From Bacteroidota bacterium (lineage in GTDB: Bacteria > Bacteroidota > Bacteroidia > UKL13-3), in assembly GCA_034439655.1 (NCBI GenBank), contig JAWXAU010000001.1, positions 1-34,156 of the forward strand: a stretch of DNA of 34,156 bases, read 5' to 3'. The number at the start of each line of letters is the position of its first letter. Position 1 is the stretch's first letter. A program made the position numbers and the translations under genes. This document shows positions 15,586 to 24,655 of the stretch, piece by piece. The notes below the pieces were generated by a model. That model had not been told where the DNA came from. It searched no databases and was given only the letters and a program-made list of their open reading frames with translations.

Positions 15586-15911
15586 AAGGCTTTGTATTTA
15601 ATTTCTTGATACAAAGTTGACGAATTAAGAGCCTATAGTAGAATAAAAGTTAGAGCAAAATTAAATTTCCAAACCAAATTAAATCTCAATAAACTGTGTT
15701 TAAAATATTGAAAAATAAATACTTAATTTCAACGAAAGGTAAGGTATGTTAAAATCCTTGCTGTATTTTGTCCCGTGTACAGATTTGATACTTCTGCGGG
15801 GGTACAAGTCGGATAGCCCCGCCTCGGCGGGAGACTTGGTTGAGTTGTTAAATCTCGCACCACACGATATGTCTAGATTCGCAATTCTTTCCTTATTTTC
15901 GCACACTTTTT
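15586..15911. other. Divergent intergenic region with inverted repeats
   Basis: 326 bp between the SUMF1 and DPP IV starts. It contains an inverted repeat CTTTGTAT (15590-15597) / ATACAAAG (15609-15616) in the SUMF1 leader, a large composite hairpin at 15805-15838, and a near-consensus -7 box (TATTTTCGC, about 15893-15901) before the DPP IV ATG. No gene seen; a 68-codon minus-strand frame here has no family resemblance. Confidence 0.5.
15805..15838. repeat. Composite hairpin around a GC-rich palindrome
   Basis: CAAGTC (15805-15810) pairs with GACTTG (15833-15838), enclosing the palindrome CCCGCCTCGGCGGG (15818-15831). It forms a two-storey stem in the divergent intergenic region, and is the most elaborate member of the palindrome family here. 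Confidence 0.6.
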
Positions 15912-18131
15912 ATGCGATATACAAAACACATTTTTGCACTTCTGCTGTGCGGTTTATTTTTCCAAAACATATATGCCCAAGACGAACCTGATACTGGCAA
16001 ACTCGAATTAAAATTGGCAGATATATGGGAAACAGGTAGGTTCTCGCCCAAGTTTGTAAGCGGATATCGCTCGATGAAAGATGGGGAATTTTTTAGCAAA
16101 GTGGATTATCACGAAGGCGATAAAAATTATTTGCTTAACCAATATAGTTATAAAACTGGGAAGCTCGAAGGTACCATTGCCGAAAGCAGAAAAGTTAAAC
16201 CAGCAGGCTATGAAGGTGAAGTCGATTTTGGGAATTACCAATTCAATAATAATGAAATGCGGGTATTGTTCGAGGCAGAGCACGAACAGGTTTATCGCCA
16301 TTCATTCACCGCCAAATATTTTATTTTTGACCGCAAAAGTCGGGAGAGTAAATTTATTAGCACGGGCAAAGGGATGAACGCCAGCTTTGGACCCAATGAT
16401 AAGTATGTAGCTATGGTGCGTGACAATGATTTGTATCTAATCAATATAGAGAATAATATGTCGGAGACGCGAATTACGAATGATGGTAAGAAGAACGAGA
16501 TTATAAATGGTGCCGCCGACTGGGTATACGAAGAAGAATTTGCATTGACCTCGGGTTATTCATTTTCGCCCGATGGGAAATATATAGCTTATTACCGTTT
16601 TGATGAAAGCAATGTAAAATCATACTCCATGCCTTTATATAATGGTTTATATCCCAGTACTGAAACTTTTAAATATCCAAAAGCAGGCGAAAATAATTCG
16701 GTAGTTACTATATGGATTTATGAAATAGCCACTGGCAATCGTGTGCAGGTTAATTTAGGCACGGAAACAGATATATATATTCCCCGAATTAAATGGAATC
16801 ATGATGGCAGCGAACTATGTGTTTATAAAATGAACCGCTTGCAAAATAATTTGGACCTTTTGATGGCCAATCCCAAAAGTGGTGTTACCAGAGCCATGCT
16901 CAGCGAAGCGAGCGATACTTATGTGGAAGTGCCCGAAGACCTTACATTTTTAGAGAATGGCGATGAGTTTTTAATGGCCAGCGAACGCAATGGATATAAA
17001 CATTTGTATTTATTTAAAACAAAAGATGGTAGCTTGGTTAATCAAATTACCAAAGGAAAATGGGAGGTGGACCAGTTTATAGGTTATGATAAAAAATCGG
17101 GATACATATATTTTAATTCTACTGAAGTTAGCTTTACCGACCGCAACCTTTGGCGTGTCAAATTGGATGGAACAGGAAAAAAACGCATCACCATTCGTGA
17201 TGGAAATAATGAAGTACATTTTAGCAGTAATTATAAATATTTCCTATGTATTTATTCCAATATCAATACACCTTATTTTATAAGTATATATAATAATAAT
17301 GGTTACGAATTACGAATAGTGGAAGATAATAAAAAACTACGCACCAGGTTGGAAAGATATGAACTGAGTACGGTCGAATTTTTCGAAATGAATACCTCAG
17401 AAATGCTCAACTTATATGGTTATGTATTTCATCCCAAAAAATTTGATACCAACAAAAAGCATCCCGTATTACAATATGTATATGGTGGCCCCGGCAGTCA
17501 ATTAGTAGTGGATAAGTGGATGGGAGCTTATTATTATTGGTTTCAATATTTGGCATCAAAAGGTTATGTGGTGGTATGTGTAGATGGCCGTGGCACAGGT
17601 GGTAGGGGAGCATCGTTCAAAAAAGTAACCTATAAAGAAATGGGTCATTACGAAATTATTGACCAGATAGAAGTAGCCAAATGGTTGGGCACTCAGCCTT
17701 GGGCAGATGCCAGCAGGATAGGAATGTTTGGATGGAGTTTCGGAGGTTATATGTCATCGTTGGCTATTACCAAAGGAGCTGCGTTTTTCAAAACCGCTAT
17801 AGCAGTGGCACCTGTTACCAATTGGCGTTTTTATGATAATATATATACCGAACGCTATATGCAAAAGCCGCAAGACAACGCAGTGGGTTACGATCAAAAT
17901 TCACCGATCAATTTTGTAGATAAAATAAAAGGTAATTATTTGATTATTCATGGTACAGGCGATGATAATGTGCATTTCCAAAACTCAGCAGAAATGGTGA
18001 ATGCCATGATCAATAAAAATATCCCATTCGACTCAGAATATTATCCCAATAAAAACCATGGAATAAGAGGTGGCAAAACCAGGTTGCATTTATTTACCAG
18101 AATCAGTAAATATATATTTGAGAAGTTGTGA
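15912..18131 (+). CDS. Dipeptidyl peptidase IV (S9B family serine peptidase)
   Basis: A 739-residue exported peptidase that removes X-Pro dipeptides from peptide N termini. It has a signal peptide (MRYTKHIFALLLCGLFFQN, cut after YAQ) and an eight-bladed beta-propeller (DPPIV_N, about 100-460) with the substrate-binding motif ADWVYEEEF and the nearby GYSFSPDGKYIAYYRFDES. The C-terminal alpha/beta-hydrolase contains YGGPGSQLV, CVDGRGTGGRG, nucleophile GWSFGGY (Ser609), GTGDDNVHF (Asp684/685) and NKNHGI (His716). The catalytic triad is complete and the length normal. Likely periplasmic or outer-membrane associated, working with peptide uptake. Convergent with radC; the 57-bp gap holds two hairpins that could terminate both genes. 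Confidence 0.96.
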   Translation: MRYTKHIFALLLCGLFFQNIYAQDEPDTGKLELKLADIWETGRFSPKFVSGYRSMKDGEFFSKVDYHEGDKNYLLNQYSYKTGKLEGTIAESRKVKPAGYEGEVDFGNYQFNNNEMRVLFEAEHEQVYRHSFTAKYFIFDRKSRESKFISTGKGMNASFGPNDKYVAMVRDNDLYLINIENNMSETRITNDGKKNEIINGAADWVYEEEFALTSGYSFSPDGKYIAYYRFDESNVKSYSMPLYNGLYPSTETFKYPKAGENNSVVTIWIYEIATGNRVQVNLGTETDIYIPRIKWNHDGSELCVYKMNRLQNNLDLLMANPKSGVTRAMLSEASDTYVEVPEDLTFLENGDEFLMASERNGYKHLYLFKTKDGSLVNQITKGKWEVDQFIGYDKKSGYIYFNSTEVSFTDRNLWRVKLDGTGKKRITIRDGNNEVHFSSNYKYFLCIYSNINTPYFISIYNNNGYELRIVEDNKKLRTRLERYELSTVEFFEMNTSEMLNLYGYVFHPKKFDTNKKHPVLQYVYGGPGSQLVVDKWMGAYYYWFQYLASKGYVVVCVDGRGTGGRGASFKKVTYKEMGHYEIIDQIEVAKWLGTQPWADASRIGMFGWSFGGYMSSLAITKGAAFFKTAIAVAPVTNWRFYDNIYTERYMQKPQDNAVGYDQNSPINFVDKIKGNYLIIHGTGDDNVHFQNSAEMVNAMINKNIPFDSEYYPNKNHGIRGGKTRLHLFTRISKYIFEKL

Positions 18132-18132
18132 T

Positions 18133-18183
18133 AAATGATTGAATTCAAATCATTAAATCATAATTCAAATCCGCCTCGGCGGA
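18133..18183. terminator. Candidate bidirectional terminator between DPP IV gene and radC
   Basis: Between the convergent genes lie an AT-rich inverted repeat AATGATT-GAATTC-AAATCATT and the GC-rich palindrome TCCGCCTCGGCGGA (18170-18183), flanked by A/T-rich sequence. Its position suggests transcription termination in both directions; there is no classic T-run. Confidence 0.4.
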
Positions 18184-18188
18184 GTAAA

Positions 18189-18875
18189 TTATAAAATCCC
18201 CTCATCCGCAAAGCTATAATACTTTCCTGCAGCTACTATTATATGATCAAGAACAGGGATTTCAAGCAACTTTCCAGCTTCTTTAAGTTTTTTGGTTAAG
18301 TCTAAATCTGCTTGGCTAGGTTTTAAATTTCCTGAAGGATGGTTATGACAAAGTATTATATAACAAGCATCATTTTCAATAGCAGTTTTAAAAATCAGTT
18401 TAGGGTCGGCCACAGTTCCTGTCATCCCACCTTGACTCACTTTCTTTGCGGAAAGCACTTTATTAGCCCTATTCAAAAGTAATATCCAAAACTGTTCATG
18501 GTCGAGGTCGGCCATGTGCGGCCACAGTTGGTTATATGCATCTCTGCTCGATTGTAGTTGGGGTTTTTCTTGCCATTCACCTTCCTTGCGGCGGCGGCCC
18601 AGTTCAAGTGCTGCAGAAATAGTAATGGCTTTTGCTTCTCCAATACCTTTCACCGTAATGAGTTCTTTGAGGGACAAGCCAGCCAATTCGTTCAAATTGT
18701 TTTGGCAAAGTGAAAGCACCTTCCGGGCAAGTTCAACGGCACTTTCATTTCGTGTGCCGCTACCTATTAATATCGCTATAAGTTCACTATCGCTAAGTGC
18801 TGAGCGGCCTTTATTCAGTAGCTTCTCACGAGGTCTGTCGTCCTCGTTCCATTTGTTAATTGGTGTATATTCCAT
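18189..18875 (-). CDS. radC: RadC/JAB-domain DNA repair-associated protein
   Basis: A 228-residue cytosolic protein. Start chosen at 18875 (MEYTPINKWNEDDRPREKLL), which is where the family begins; the longer frame from 18950 runs across the neighbouring gene's promoter. An N-terminal UPF0758 helical domain contains RPREKLL...LSDSELIAILIGSG and a helix-hairpin-helix VKGIGEAKAITISAALELGRR. The C-terminal MPN/JAMM domain carries the metal-binding motif HNHPSG followed by PSQAD (ligand Asp 8 residues on). Despite the name, a direct repair role is not established for this family; deubiquitinase-like metallopeptidase or recombination roles have been proposed. Divergent from the large T9SS gene. Confidence 0.93.
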   Translation of the reverse strand: MEYTPINKWNEDDRPREKLLNKGRSALSDSELIAILIGSGTRNESAVELARKVLSLCQNNLNELAGLSLKELITVKGIGEAKAITISAALELGRRRKEGEWQEKPQLQSSRDAYNQLWPHMADLDHEQFWILLLNRANKVLSAKKVSQGGMTGTVADPKLIFKTAIENDACYIILCHNHPSGNLKPSQADLDLTKKLKEAGKLLEIPVLDHIIVAAGKYYSFADEGIL

Positions 18876-18928
18876 AGGTAAAAAATAAAGCTTCAAAAAA
18901 AAGCATAAAATTTTACAATTTGTTGATA

Positions 18929-18936
18929 TACTTTTG
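18929..18936 (+). promoter_or_regulatory. -7 promoter element of the 1040-residue T9SS gene
   Basis: TACTTTTG fits TAnnTTTG. The predicted transcription start near 18941 leaves a leader of about 20 nt before ATG 18962. Confidence 0.5.
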
Positions 18937-18961
18937 TAACCTAAAATCAATTTAATTAAAT

Positions 18962-21900
18962 ATGTTAAAATTTCTACCCTCCAAAAAAATGATTTCGTGT
19001 ATGCTTTTAGTTGGCCTTATGGCTGCCAACTATTTTGCACAAACTAGTGGTTCAGGCCAAAGTGGAAAATATACCAATGCTCCAGGCGAAGGCGATTGCA
19101 CAAGCTGTCATAGTGGAAGTTCACTTCAAACTAGCGGCAATAATTGGAATAATATGTTGCTCGACAATGGATTTGGTACCACCCAATACATCCCGGATTC
19201 AACGTATTCAATGACACTGACATACAAAGAAAGCGGTAAAAGCAAATTTGGTTTTGCCATCACTGCTTTAGACTCGGCAACAGGTAAACCTATTGCTGGT
19301 GCGTTTACCATTACCAATTCGTCCACTACACAAAAGTCGACTTATACAGTAAGTGGAAGTACCCGCACCTCTGTATATCACAAAACCGCTGGCACTGCTG
19401 GTAATGGAGCAATCAGTTGGACATTTAGCTGGAAAGCCCCATCAACCAATGTGGGCACCATAATTTTCTATGCGGTTGTAAATTCTACTAATAGTAATAA
19501 TCAATCTTCCGGTGATGTTATTTATGCTAAAGAATTCAACTTTAGGCCTTCTGATTCTTTACCCACCGCATCTATCTCTGCAACACCCAATCCAGTGTGC
19601 GAGGGCGATACACTAAGGGCTGCTGGTTCAGGTACTATGAACCCCACTGCTTGGAAATGGACTTTTGCAAATAGCCAAAATGTTAGCCCTTCTACTTCAA
19701 CAAACCAAGATGAAAAATTTGTATTTGCTATTGGGGGCACCTATAAATTGTATTTGCAAACTACCAATAACAAAGGTAAATCTTTGCTAGATTCAGCTAT
19801 TATAGCAGTTAATCCGCAACCTAACATTAGCATAGCAGCTTCAGGAAATACTGCGTTTTGCCAAGGTGATTCGGTAGTGCTTACGGCCAATTATCCATCG
19901 GGAGCTACATTGTTGTGGAATACTGGAGATACTACAGATCAGATAACAGTTAAACAGGCGGGTGATTATACCTGTAAGGCAACGAATGCCACTGGATGCT
20001 CCAAAACAAGCAGTAAAATTACTGTAAGTGTTGTATCAAAACCCAATCTTACTTTGAGTGTAAGTCCACAGTCCAGTTTATGCAGCATGGATACTTTTAA
20101 TCTTACCGTGTCGCCATCTGGCTTAAGCAATTATTATATAATTATAAATGGTACCAGCACAAGCAATGGTAGCACCAATACTTATAGTTTACCTTATAGC
20201 GGAACTTCCAATTATTCGATTAGTGCATTGGCCGATTCTGTTGGTTGTATGAGTGATACCAGTAACAGTTTGTCTTTAACTTATAGTTCAAAATTAGCGG
20301 CACCCAATGTAGTTTGCGACACCAATACCAGCAGCTCTATTACCTTTAAATGGCAAGGTGTTACCAATGCTACAGGTTACCAAGTAAGTGAAGACAGTGG
20401 AGCCACTTGGATTACCCCGTCAAGCGGCAACACTGGATTGACCCATACTGTTAATGGATTGGCCAATAACATAGCATTGAAATTATTTGTAAGGGCGACC
20501 GATAATGGCCCATGCAATATTGGTGATGAAGGCAGTGTGTCATGCAGCACAGGTAGTTGCACACCAATAAAGTATAGTACCAATAACTATAAAACAAGTA
20601 TATGTGCGGGCGATTCGGCGGTGCTAGCTATCAGTTTTACAAATTCTGGAAACTATTCAATATCTTTAGATGGTGCTACCGCTACCAGTCAAACAGGTTA
20701 TGTGTTTAAACCCACTCAAAATACATCCTACACTTTCGATTTGATTGATTCGTCAAAATTGTCTTGTCCAGCAACTACTTTCAAAGTTGATATCGTGATT
20801 TTGCCTGCACTTAGCAATATTTCTATCCAATCGAATAACGCAAATAACACTTGGTGTCCAGGAGAGGCTGCTAAGTTTACTTCTGCATCGGTGAGTGGTT
20901 ATACTTATGAGTTTTTTGTAAATGGTAGCAGCGTGCAAAAAGGTTCGCAGAATGATTATACAAGTACCACACTTCAAAATGGTGACAAAGTAAAAGTAAC
21001 AGCTACCAATACAGGTGGTTGCCAAGGCACTTCGTCAGAAATTACTGTTACTATACAATCTTCATTAAGTAATATTACCATCCAAGCCAATAATGCAAAT
21101 AACGCGTGGTGTCCAGGAGAGGCTGCCAAGTTTACATCGCCCGCGGTTAGTGGCTATACCTACGAATTCTTTGTGAACGGTACGAGTGTGCAAAAAGGCA
21201 CTCAAAATGATTATACAAGTAGCACACTTCAAAATGGTGACAAAGTAAAAGTAACAGCTACCAATTCAGCAGGTTGTTCAGGAACTTCATCCGAAATTAC
21301 AGTTACGATACAAGCTGCTTTGAGTAATATTACCCTACAATCAAACAACGCAAATAATACGTGGTGTAATGGAGAATCAGCCAAATTCACCTCTCCAAGT
21401 GTAAGTGGTTACAACTATGAGTTTTTTGTAAATGGCACCAGTGTTCAAAATAGCTCACAAAATGATTATACAACCGCTTCACTAAACACTGGCGATAAAG
21501 TAAAAGTAACCGCTACCAATGCTGGTGGCTGCTCAGGCACTTCATCGGAAATTACTGCTACTATCACACCAGGTCCAGTTGCAAAACCATTCAAATATGT
21601 TAGCAATGCCCAAGGAGTTATCTTTAACTTTAGTGATACTGTAGCCGCAAATGCCACCTATACCCATACTTGGAATTTTGGTGATAGTAAATCAGGTGTA
21701 GGAACTGTGGTTAACCACACCTATACCCAAAATGGCACCTATACCGTTTGGATGATTATTAAAAATGGTAACTGCGTAGATTCAATCTCTGCACAAATAA
21801 TTGTGAGCAATAACGGGATATCCAGTGCTGAAACCGATGGACAATTGAGCATTTGGCCCAACCCATTTACACACGAATTGAATATTAGTTGGAGCAGCGA

Positions 21901-22084
21901 TAGCAAACCCCTATTGATGGAACTACACGATGTTCAAGGTTCGAAAATTTTATCAGTTTCACAATCAACTATTTGCAACATTTCTTCAACGACTCTTGCA
22001 ACCGAAAGCCTAACTAATGGCATCTATTGGTTAAAGGTTGTGATGCAAAACGGGCAAACCGTTAAACGTATCATCAAACTTTAA
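18962..22084 (+). CDS. Large multidomain T9SS-sorted surface protein with CxxCH motif
   Basis: A 1040-residue exported protein. A signal peptide (about 1-27, ending ANYFAQ) is followed by a choice-of-anchor V-type domain with APGEGDCTSCHSG, in which C46-x-x-C49-H50 is a cytochrome c heme-attachment pattern. Then come a PKD-like domain (TASISATPNPVCEGD), Ig-like repeats, a fibronectin-like segment (APNVVCDTNTSSSITFKWQG), three 85-residue tandem repeats (20807-21571), a PKD domain (FNFSDTVAANATYTHTWNFGD) and a type A T9SS sorting domain (IWPNPFTHELNISW ... NGIYWLKVVMQNG ... KRIIKL). Probably a cell-surface adhesin or matrix protein. Whether heme is bound is unknown; relatives keep the motif in a lipid- or Reelin-like head. 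Its own promoter and terminator make it a single-gene unit. Confidence 0.88.
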   Translation: MLKFLPSKKMISCMLLVGLMAANYFAQTSGSGQSGKYTNAPGEGDCTSCHSGSSLQTSGNNWNNMLLDNGFGTTQYIPDSTYSMTLTYKESGKSKFGFAITALDSATGKPIAGAFTITNSSTTQKSTYTVSGSTRTSVYHKTAGTAGNGAISWTFSWKAPSTNVGTIIFYAVVNSTNSNNQSSGDVIYAKEFNFRPSDSLPTASISATPNPVCEGDTLRAAGSGTMNPTAWKWTFANSQNVSPSTSTNQDEKFVFAIGGTYKLYLQTTNNKGKSLLDSAIIAVNPQPNISIAASGNTAFCQGDSVVLTANYPSGATLLWNTGDTTDQITVKQAGDYTCKATNATGCSKTSSKITVSVVSKPNLTLSVSPQSSLCSMDTFNLTVSPSGLSNYYIIINGTSTSNGSTNTYSLPYSGTSNYSISALADSVGCMSDTSNSLSLTYSSKLAAPNVVCDTNTSSSITFKWQGVTNATGYQVSEDSGATWITPSSGNTGLTHTVNGLANNIALKLFVRATDNGPCNIGDEGSVSCSTGSCTPIKYSTNNYKTSICAGDSAVLAISFTNSGNYSISLDGATATSQTGYVFKPTQNTSYTFDLIDSSKLSCPATTFKVDIVILPALSNISIQSNNANNTWCPGEAAKFTSASVSGYTYEFFVNGSSVQKGSQNDYTSTTLQNGDKVKVTATNTGGCQGTSSEITVTIQSSLSNITIQANNANNAWCPGEAAKFTSPAVSGYTYEFFVNGTSVQKGTQNDYTSSTLQNGDKVKVTATNSAGCSGTSSEITVTIQAALSNITLQSNNANNTWCNGESAKFTSPSVSGYNYEFFVNGTSVQNSSQNDYTTASLNTGDKVKVTATNAGGCSGTSSEITATITPGPVAKPFKYVSNAQGVIFNFSDTVAANATYTHTWNFGDSKSGVGTVVNHTYTQNGTYTVWMIIKNGNCVDSISAQIIVSNNGISSAETDGQLSIWPNPFTHELNISWSSDSKPLLMELHDVQGSKILSVSQSTICNISSTTLATESLTNGIYWLKVVMQNGQTVKRIIKL
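20807..21571 (+). repeat. Three 255-bp in-frame tandem repeats
   Basis: Units 20807-21061, 21062-21316 and 21317-21571, each 85 codons (xLSNIxxQxNNANNxWC ... SSEITxTI). Units 1 and 2 are 59/60 identical over 20951-21010 versus 21206-21265. The 60 nt just before differ at about 15 sites, mostly third positions. Confidence 0.9.
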
Positions 22085-22141
22085 TTTAGATTGTATATCA
22101 TACTGATATAATTTCATAGGTTTTTGGTTAGACTTAAATGA

Positions 22142-22171
22142 AAGCCCCGATTAGGGGCTTTTATTTTTTTA
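22142..22171 (+). terminator. Rho-independent terminator of the 1040-residue T9SS gene
   Basis: Stem AAAGCCCC - GATTA - GGGGCTTTT followed by ATTTTTTT, 58 nt after the stop codon. It is the only textbook intrinsic terminator in the window. Confidence 0.9.
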
Positions 22172-22214
22172 TAGTTTCCATATAAATAAATAAATAAAGT
22201 TTTGGCAAGTAATC

Positions 22215-22368
22215 TATACCAATACTCCTTATAGTGCCGAAACTCAATATATAATAGTCCAAAAGAAAGGGACTAATCCCGAATGCTTTCGCGATGTAGC
22301 TTGGCATTTCCATTCTACAAACCAATTCGCCACAGGCGGAGAACCATTATAGTTTAAGAATTGGTATA
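22215..22368. repeat. Dispersed repeat, copy B, with terminal inverted repeats
   Basis: A 154-bp unit. The left end starts TATACCAATACTCCTTATAG. The right end, read on the minus strand, starts TATACCAATTCTTAAACTAT, so the ends are imperfect inverted repeats of about 20 bp. Its interior matches copy A (5511-5633), including the 20-mer at 22237-22256 and the palindrome TCGCCACAGGCGGA (22327-22340). No target duplication could be confirmed. It is MITE-like and lies directly 3' of the minus-strand gene ending at 22380. Confidence 0.6.
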
Positions 22369-22379
22369 ATATGTTTTGA

Positions 22380-23066
22380 CTATAGATGCTTCAACAAATA
22401 CTTGGTTGTTTTTATCTGATGGATAGCTTTCAAATTATTAGCATATTTAGGATTTGAAAATGCTAACACGCCAGTTATACGGGCATCTTCGGTAAGATGG
22501 TGGCTGCATTCAATTCCGCTGTTTAACTGTATTTCACCACCATCTAGGTCACGCCCCATTTCTGTAGCAACCATTAAAACGCAGCCGTTATGATATAAAT
22601 TATTAATTTGCAAGTACTCCATGATGTTTTGGGTATATAATTGATACTTTTCGAGAGCGGTATGATATAAGTTATTATTATAATGTGCCGCATCACAACC
22701 CGTGAATCGGATAATGATTATATCGTTTGCATTATTGTTTAGATAATCTGAAGCATCAAAATTATCATTAAGAATATTAATGTTAATTACATTCGATATT
22801 TCCGAACTAATTGTGCTCATTGCATTATTATGTGAATGGAGTTCCCCTTCATATTTCAAATTGAAATTCTGTTCCACTTGAACGTTCTCGCCACATAACA
22901 ATTGTCCCATAAGAATTTTAAAATGCGAAATTTGGACCCCTTCGCCCCAGATGCAAAGTATGGTTTTATTGATAACTGTTTTGGGTGCAGCAAAAATGTG
23001 TTTTGGCTGCAAAATAATAGCACCGCCCACCATTGCCGAATATTTGATAAAAGATTTTCTGTTCAT
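22380..23066 (-). CDS. Exported protein, distant DUF1501/alkaline-phosphatase-like
   Basis: A 228-residue protein with a Tat-like or Sec signal (MNRKSFIKYSAMVGGAII; NRKSFIK rather than a strict RR motif). The mature part contains IIIIRFTGCDAAHYNNN in the middle and VLMVATEMGRD followed by GIECSHHLTEDARITG near the end. These resemble the late motifs of DUF1501/sulfatase-like exported proteins (hydrophobic strand, EFGR, then a His-rich segment). It is about half the length of a full DUF1501 protein, so either a small divergent family or a reduced one. Enzyme activity is unproven. Its -7 box (23074-23082) sits 7 nt before the ATG. Single gene, with repeat copy B immediately downstream. Confidence 0.7.
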   Translation of the reverse strand: MNRKSFIKYSAMVGGAIILQPKHIFAAPKTVINKTILCIWGEGVQISHFKILMGQLLCGENVQVEQNFNLKYEGELHSHNNAMSTISSEISNVININILNDNFDASDYLNNNANDIIIIRFTGCDAAHYNNNLYHTALEKYQLYTQNIMEYLQINNLYHNGCVLMVATEMGRDLDGGEIQLNSGIECSHHLTEDARITGVLAFSNPKYANNLKAIHQIKTTKYLLKHL

Positions 23067-23073
23067 TATGCTT

Positions 23074-23082
23074 GCAAATTTA
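23074..23082 (-). promoter_or_regulatory. -7 promoter element of the exported phosphatase-like gene
   Basis: Minus strand TAAATTTGC, a full TAnnTTTG match 7 nt before ATG 23066, implying a leader of about 3-5 nt. Confidence 0.5.
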
Positions 23083-23185
23083 GCCTGTTAAATATTTAAT
23101 ACCATTCACAATTTACATACCACCTTGGTTAAAAAAGTTATGTAAGAATTTGTTTTTATCAAGAAAATAGATTTCATTTGACCCT

Positions 23186-24649
23186 ATGTCTAAACTCAAA
23201 TCTGTTATACAACAATTGCAAGATACTGAATGTCAAGAAATTCAGAATAGATTCAAACAAACAGGGGCTTGGAAGTACATGACACTGTTCAATATGCTCC
23301 GCGAAGGCCAGCTAAACGATGAGAAAATGCGTGAGCAACTGGAGATGAACAACAGTGCTTTTTACACCATCAAATCACGTTTGCTTGACAAAATTCAAGA
23401 GTATCTTTCAGCACAATTTATCAATCCTTCTGTTGATTCATCAAGTAAAATTGAAGATATTCCCGAGTTATTATATAATACCCAAAGGAATAAGGCTGTA
23501 GCCATCCTCAGCCAACTTGAGGTAGACATGCAGCAGCAGGACAATCCTTACAAATTGGCAAGTATTTATAATGCACTAAAAAAATTGCATATCAGCTCAC
23601 CCAAATTTTATCATTATACCCAAATGTATAACAGACATTTGGCCTATACCATTGCCTTGGACAAGGCTGAAGATCTATTGATAGACTTTTTCCGTAAGCT
23701 TGCTGACTATGAATTGTCCAAAACAAATATAAATTTGCAATTGCTCTCACTCATTAAGCAAGAGTTGCATAATGTTGCCAAACTTTACGAATCGCATCAC
23801 TTAAGCATTTACAAAAATATAGTGGACATTTGTTCTGCTATTTATTTGCCCCAAGACGGCGACCACAAAGTGGAGCAACCAATCGAGTTGATGTTGAACC
23901 AAATGGAAACGATTTTTAATCAGAATCGCACCGATAAGGATTATCAGTACCTCAAATTGGTACATCGTTATCTTGCTTTTGAATATTATCATATTATAGG
24001 TTTGCATAACCGTGAGGAGGAATATTATAACCCCATCAATGAAAATCTCGCATCATTCCTTAATTATAACCACTGTTGCTTCCCTTCTAAATTTTTGATT
24101 TCCAAAGCTGAGCGAATGGCTCGCATCAACAAAGAACATTTGATGTTGGACGAAATGAATGAGTTGCTTTCTGAGTATATTCCGGATATACAAGATGTGC
24201 CCAATTATATGTTATATTGTTTGTATAAGTCTATTTGTAATTTCAATTTGGGTAAATATTCCGAAGCTGCTGGTGTGCTAGTGAGGATGAGTAATGAAGT
24301 GAGTTATAAAAATTATTATCATGCCGAGGTGGAGATACGCTTGTTCCAAGCCTTGTGCTATTTATTAGCTAGTGAGAAAGAATTGGCCATGACCCACTTA
24401 CGCGGTGTGTCACGCAAGCTTAAAGAATTGGAAGATGATATTGGATATGATAATGCCCGTACTTTTTACCGATTATTATATATGGTCGCAAACCCATCTT
24501 CAAAAAATTTGGCTGAGAAAATTAAGCAACATGCCGATAGGTTTAAGTTTTTAAACCATGGAGAAAAGAAGATGCTAACTTATTTGAAGCTTGACGATAA
24601 ACTAATAAATAAACTCAGTGAACTTGAGTTTGAAGAAGATAAAGTTTAA
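23186..24649 (+). CDS. Large alpha-helical (TPR-like) cytosolic protein, unknown function
   Basis: A 487-residue protein with no signal peptide or membrane segment. The N-terminal part (MSKLKSVIQQLQDTECQEIQ ... LEMNNSAFYTIKSRLLDKIQEYL, about 1-75) looks like a helical winged-helix or HTH-like module. The rest is all-helical with degenerate TPR-like pairs, for example YMLYCLYKSICNFNLGKYSEAAGVL and EVEIRLFQALCYLLASEKELAMTHLRG. This layout recurs in uncharacterised Bacteroidota proteins. The scaffold suggests protein-protein interaction, perhaps regulatory. It converges on a stand-alone receiver protein gene with only 6 bp between the stops, so the two may influence each other's expression. Not otherwise recognised. 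Confidence 0.75.
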   Translation: MSKLKSVIQQLQDTECQEIQNRFKQTGAWKYMTLFNMLREGQLNDEKMREQLEMNNSAFYTIKSRLLDKIQEYLSAQFINPSVDSSSKIEDIPELLYNTQRNKAVAILSQLEVDMQQQDNPYKLASIYNALKKLHISSPKFYHYTQMYNRHLAYTIALDKAEDLLIDFFRKLADYELSKTNINLQLLSLIKQELHNVAKLYESHHLSIYKNIVDICSAIYLPQDGDHKVEQPIELMLNQMETIFNQNRTDKDYQYLKLVHRYLAFEYYHIIGLHNREEEYYNPINENLASFLNYNHCCFPSKFLISKAERMARINKEHLMLDEMNELLSEYIPDIQDVPNYMLYCLYKSICNFNLGKYSEAAGVLVRMSNEVSYKNYYHAEVEIRLFQALCYLLASEKELAMTHLRGVSRKLKELEDDIGYDNARTFYRLLYMVANPSSKNLAEKIKQHADRFKFLNHGEKKMLTYLKLDDKLINKLSELEFEEDKV

Positions 24650-24655
24650 AAGAGA

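Noticed and set aside
15700-15906. A 68-codon minus-strand frame in the divergent intergenic region.
   Set aside because: It reads through the GC-rich hairpin (SPAEAGLSD), has no recognisable start context or family, and lies in promoter DNA.
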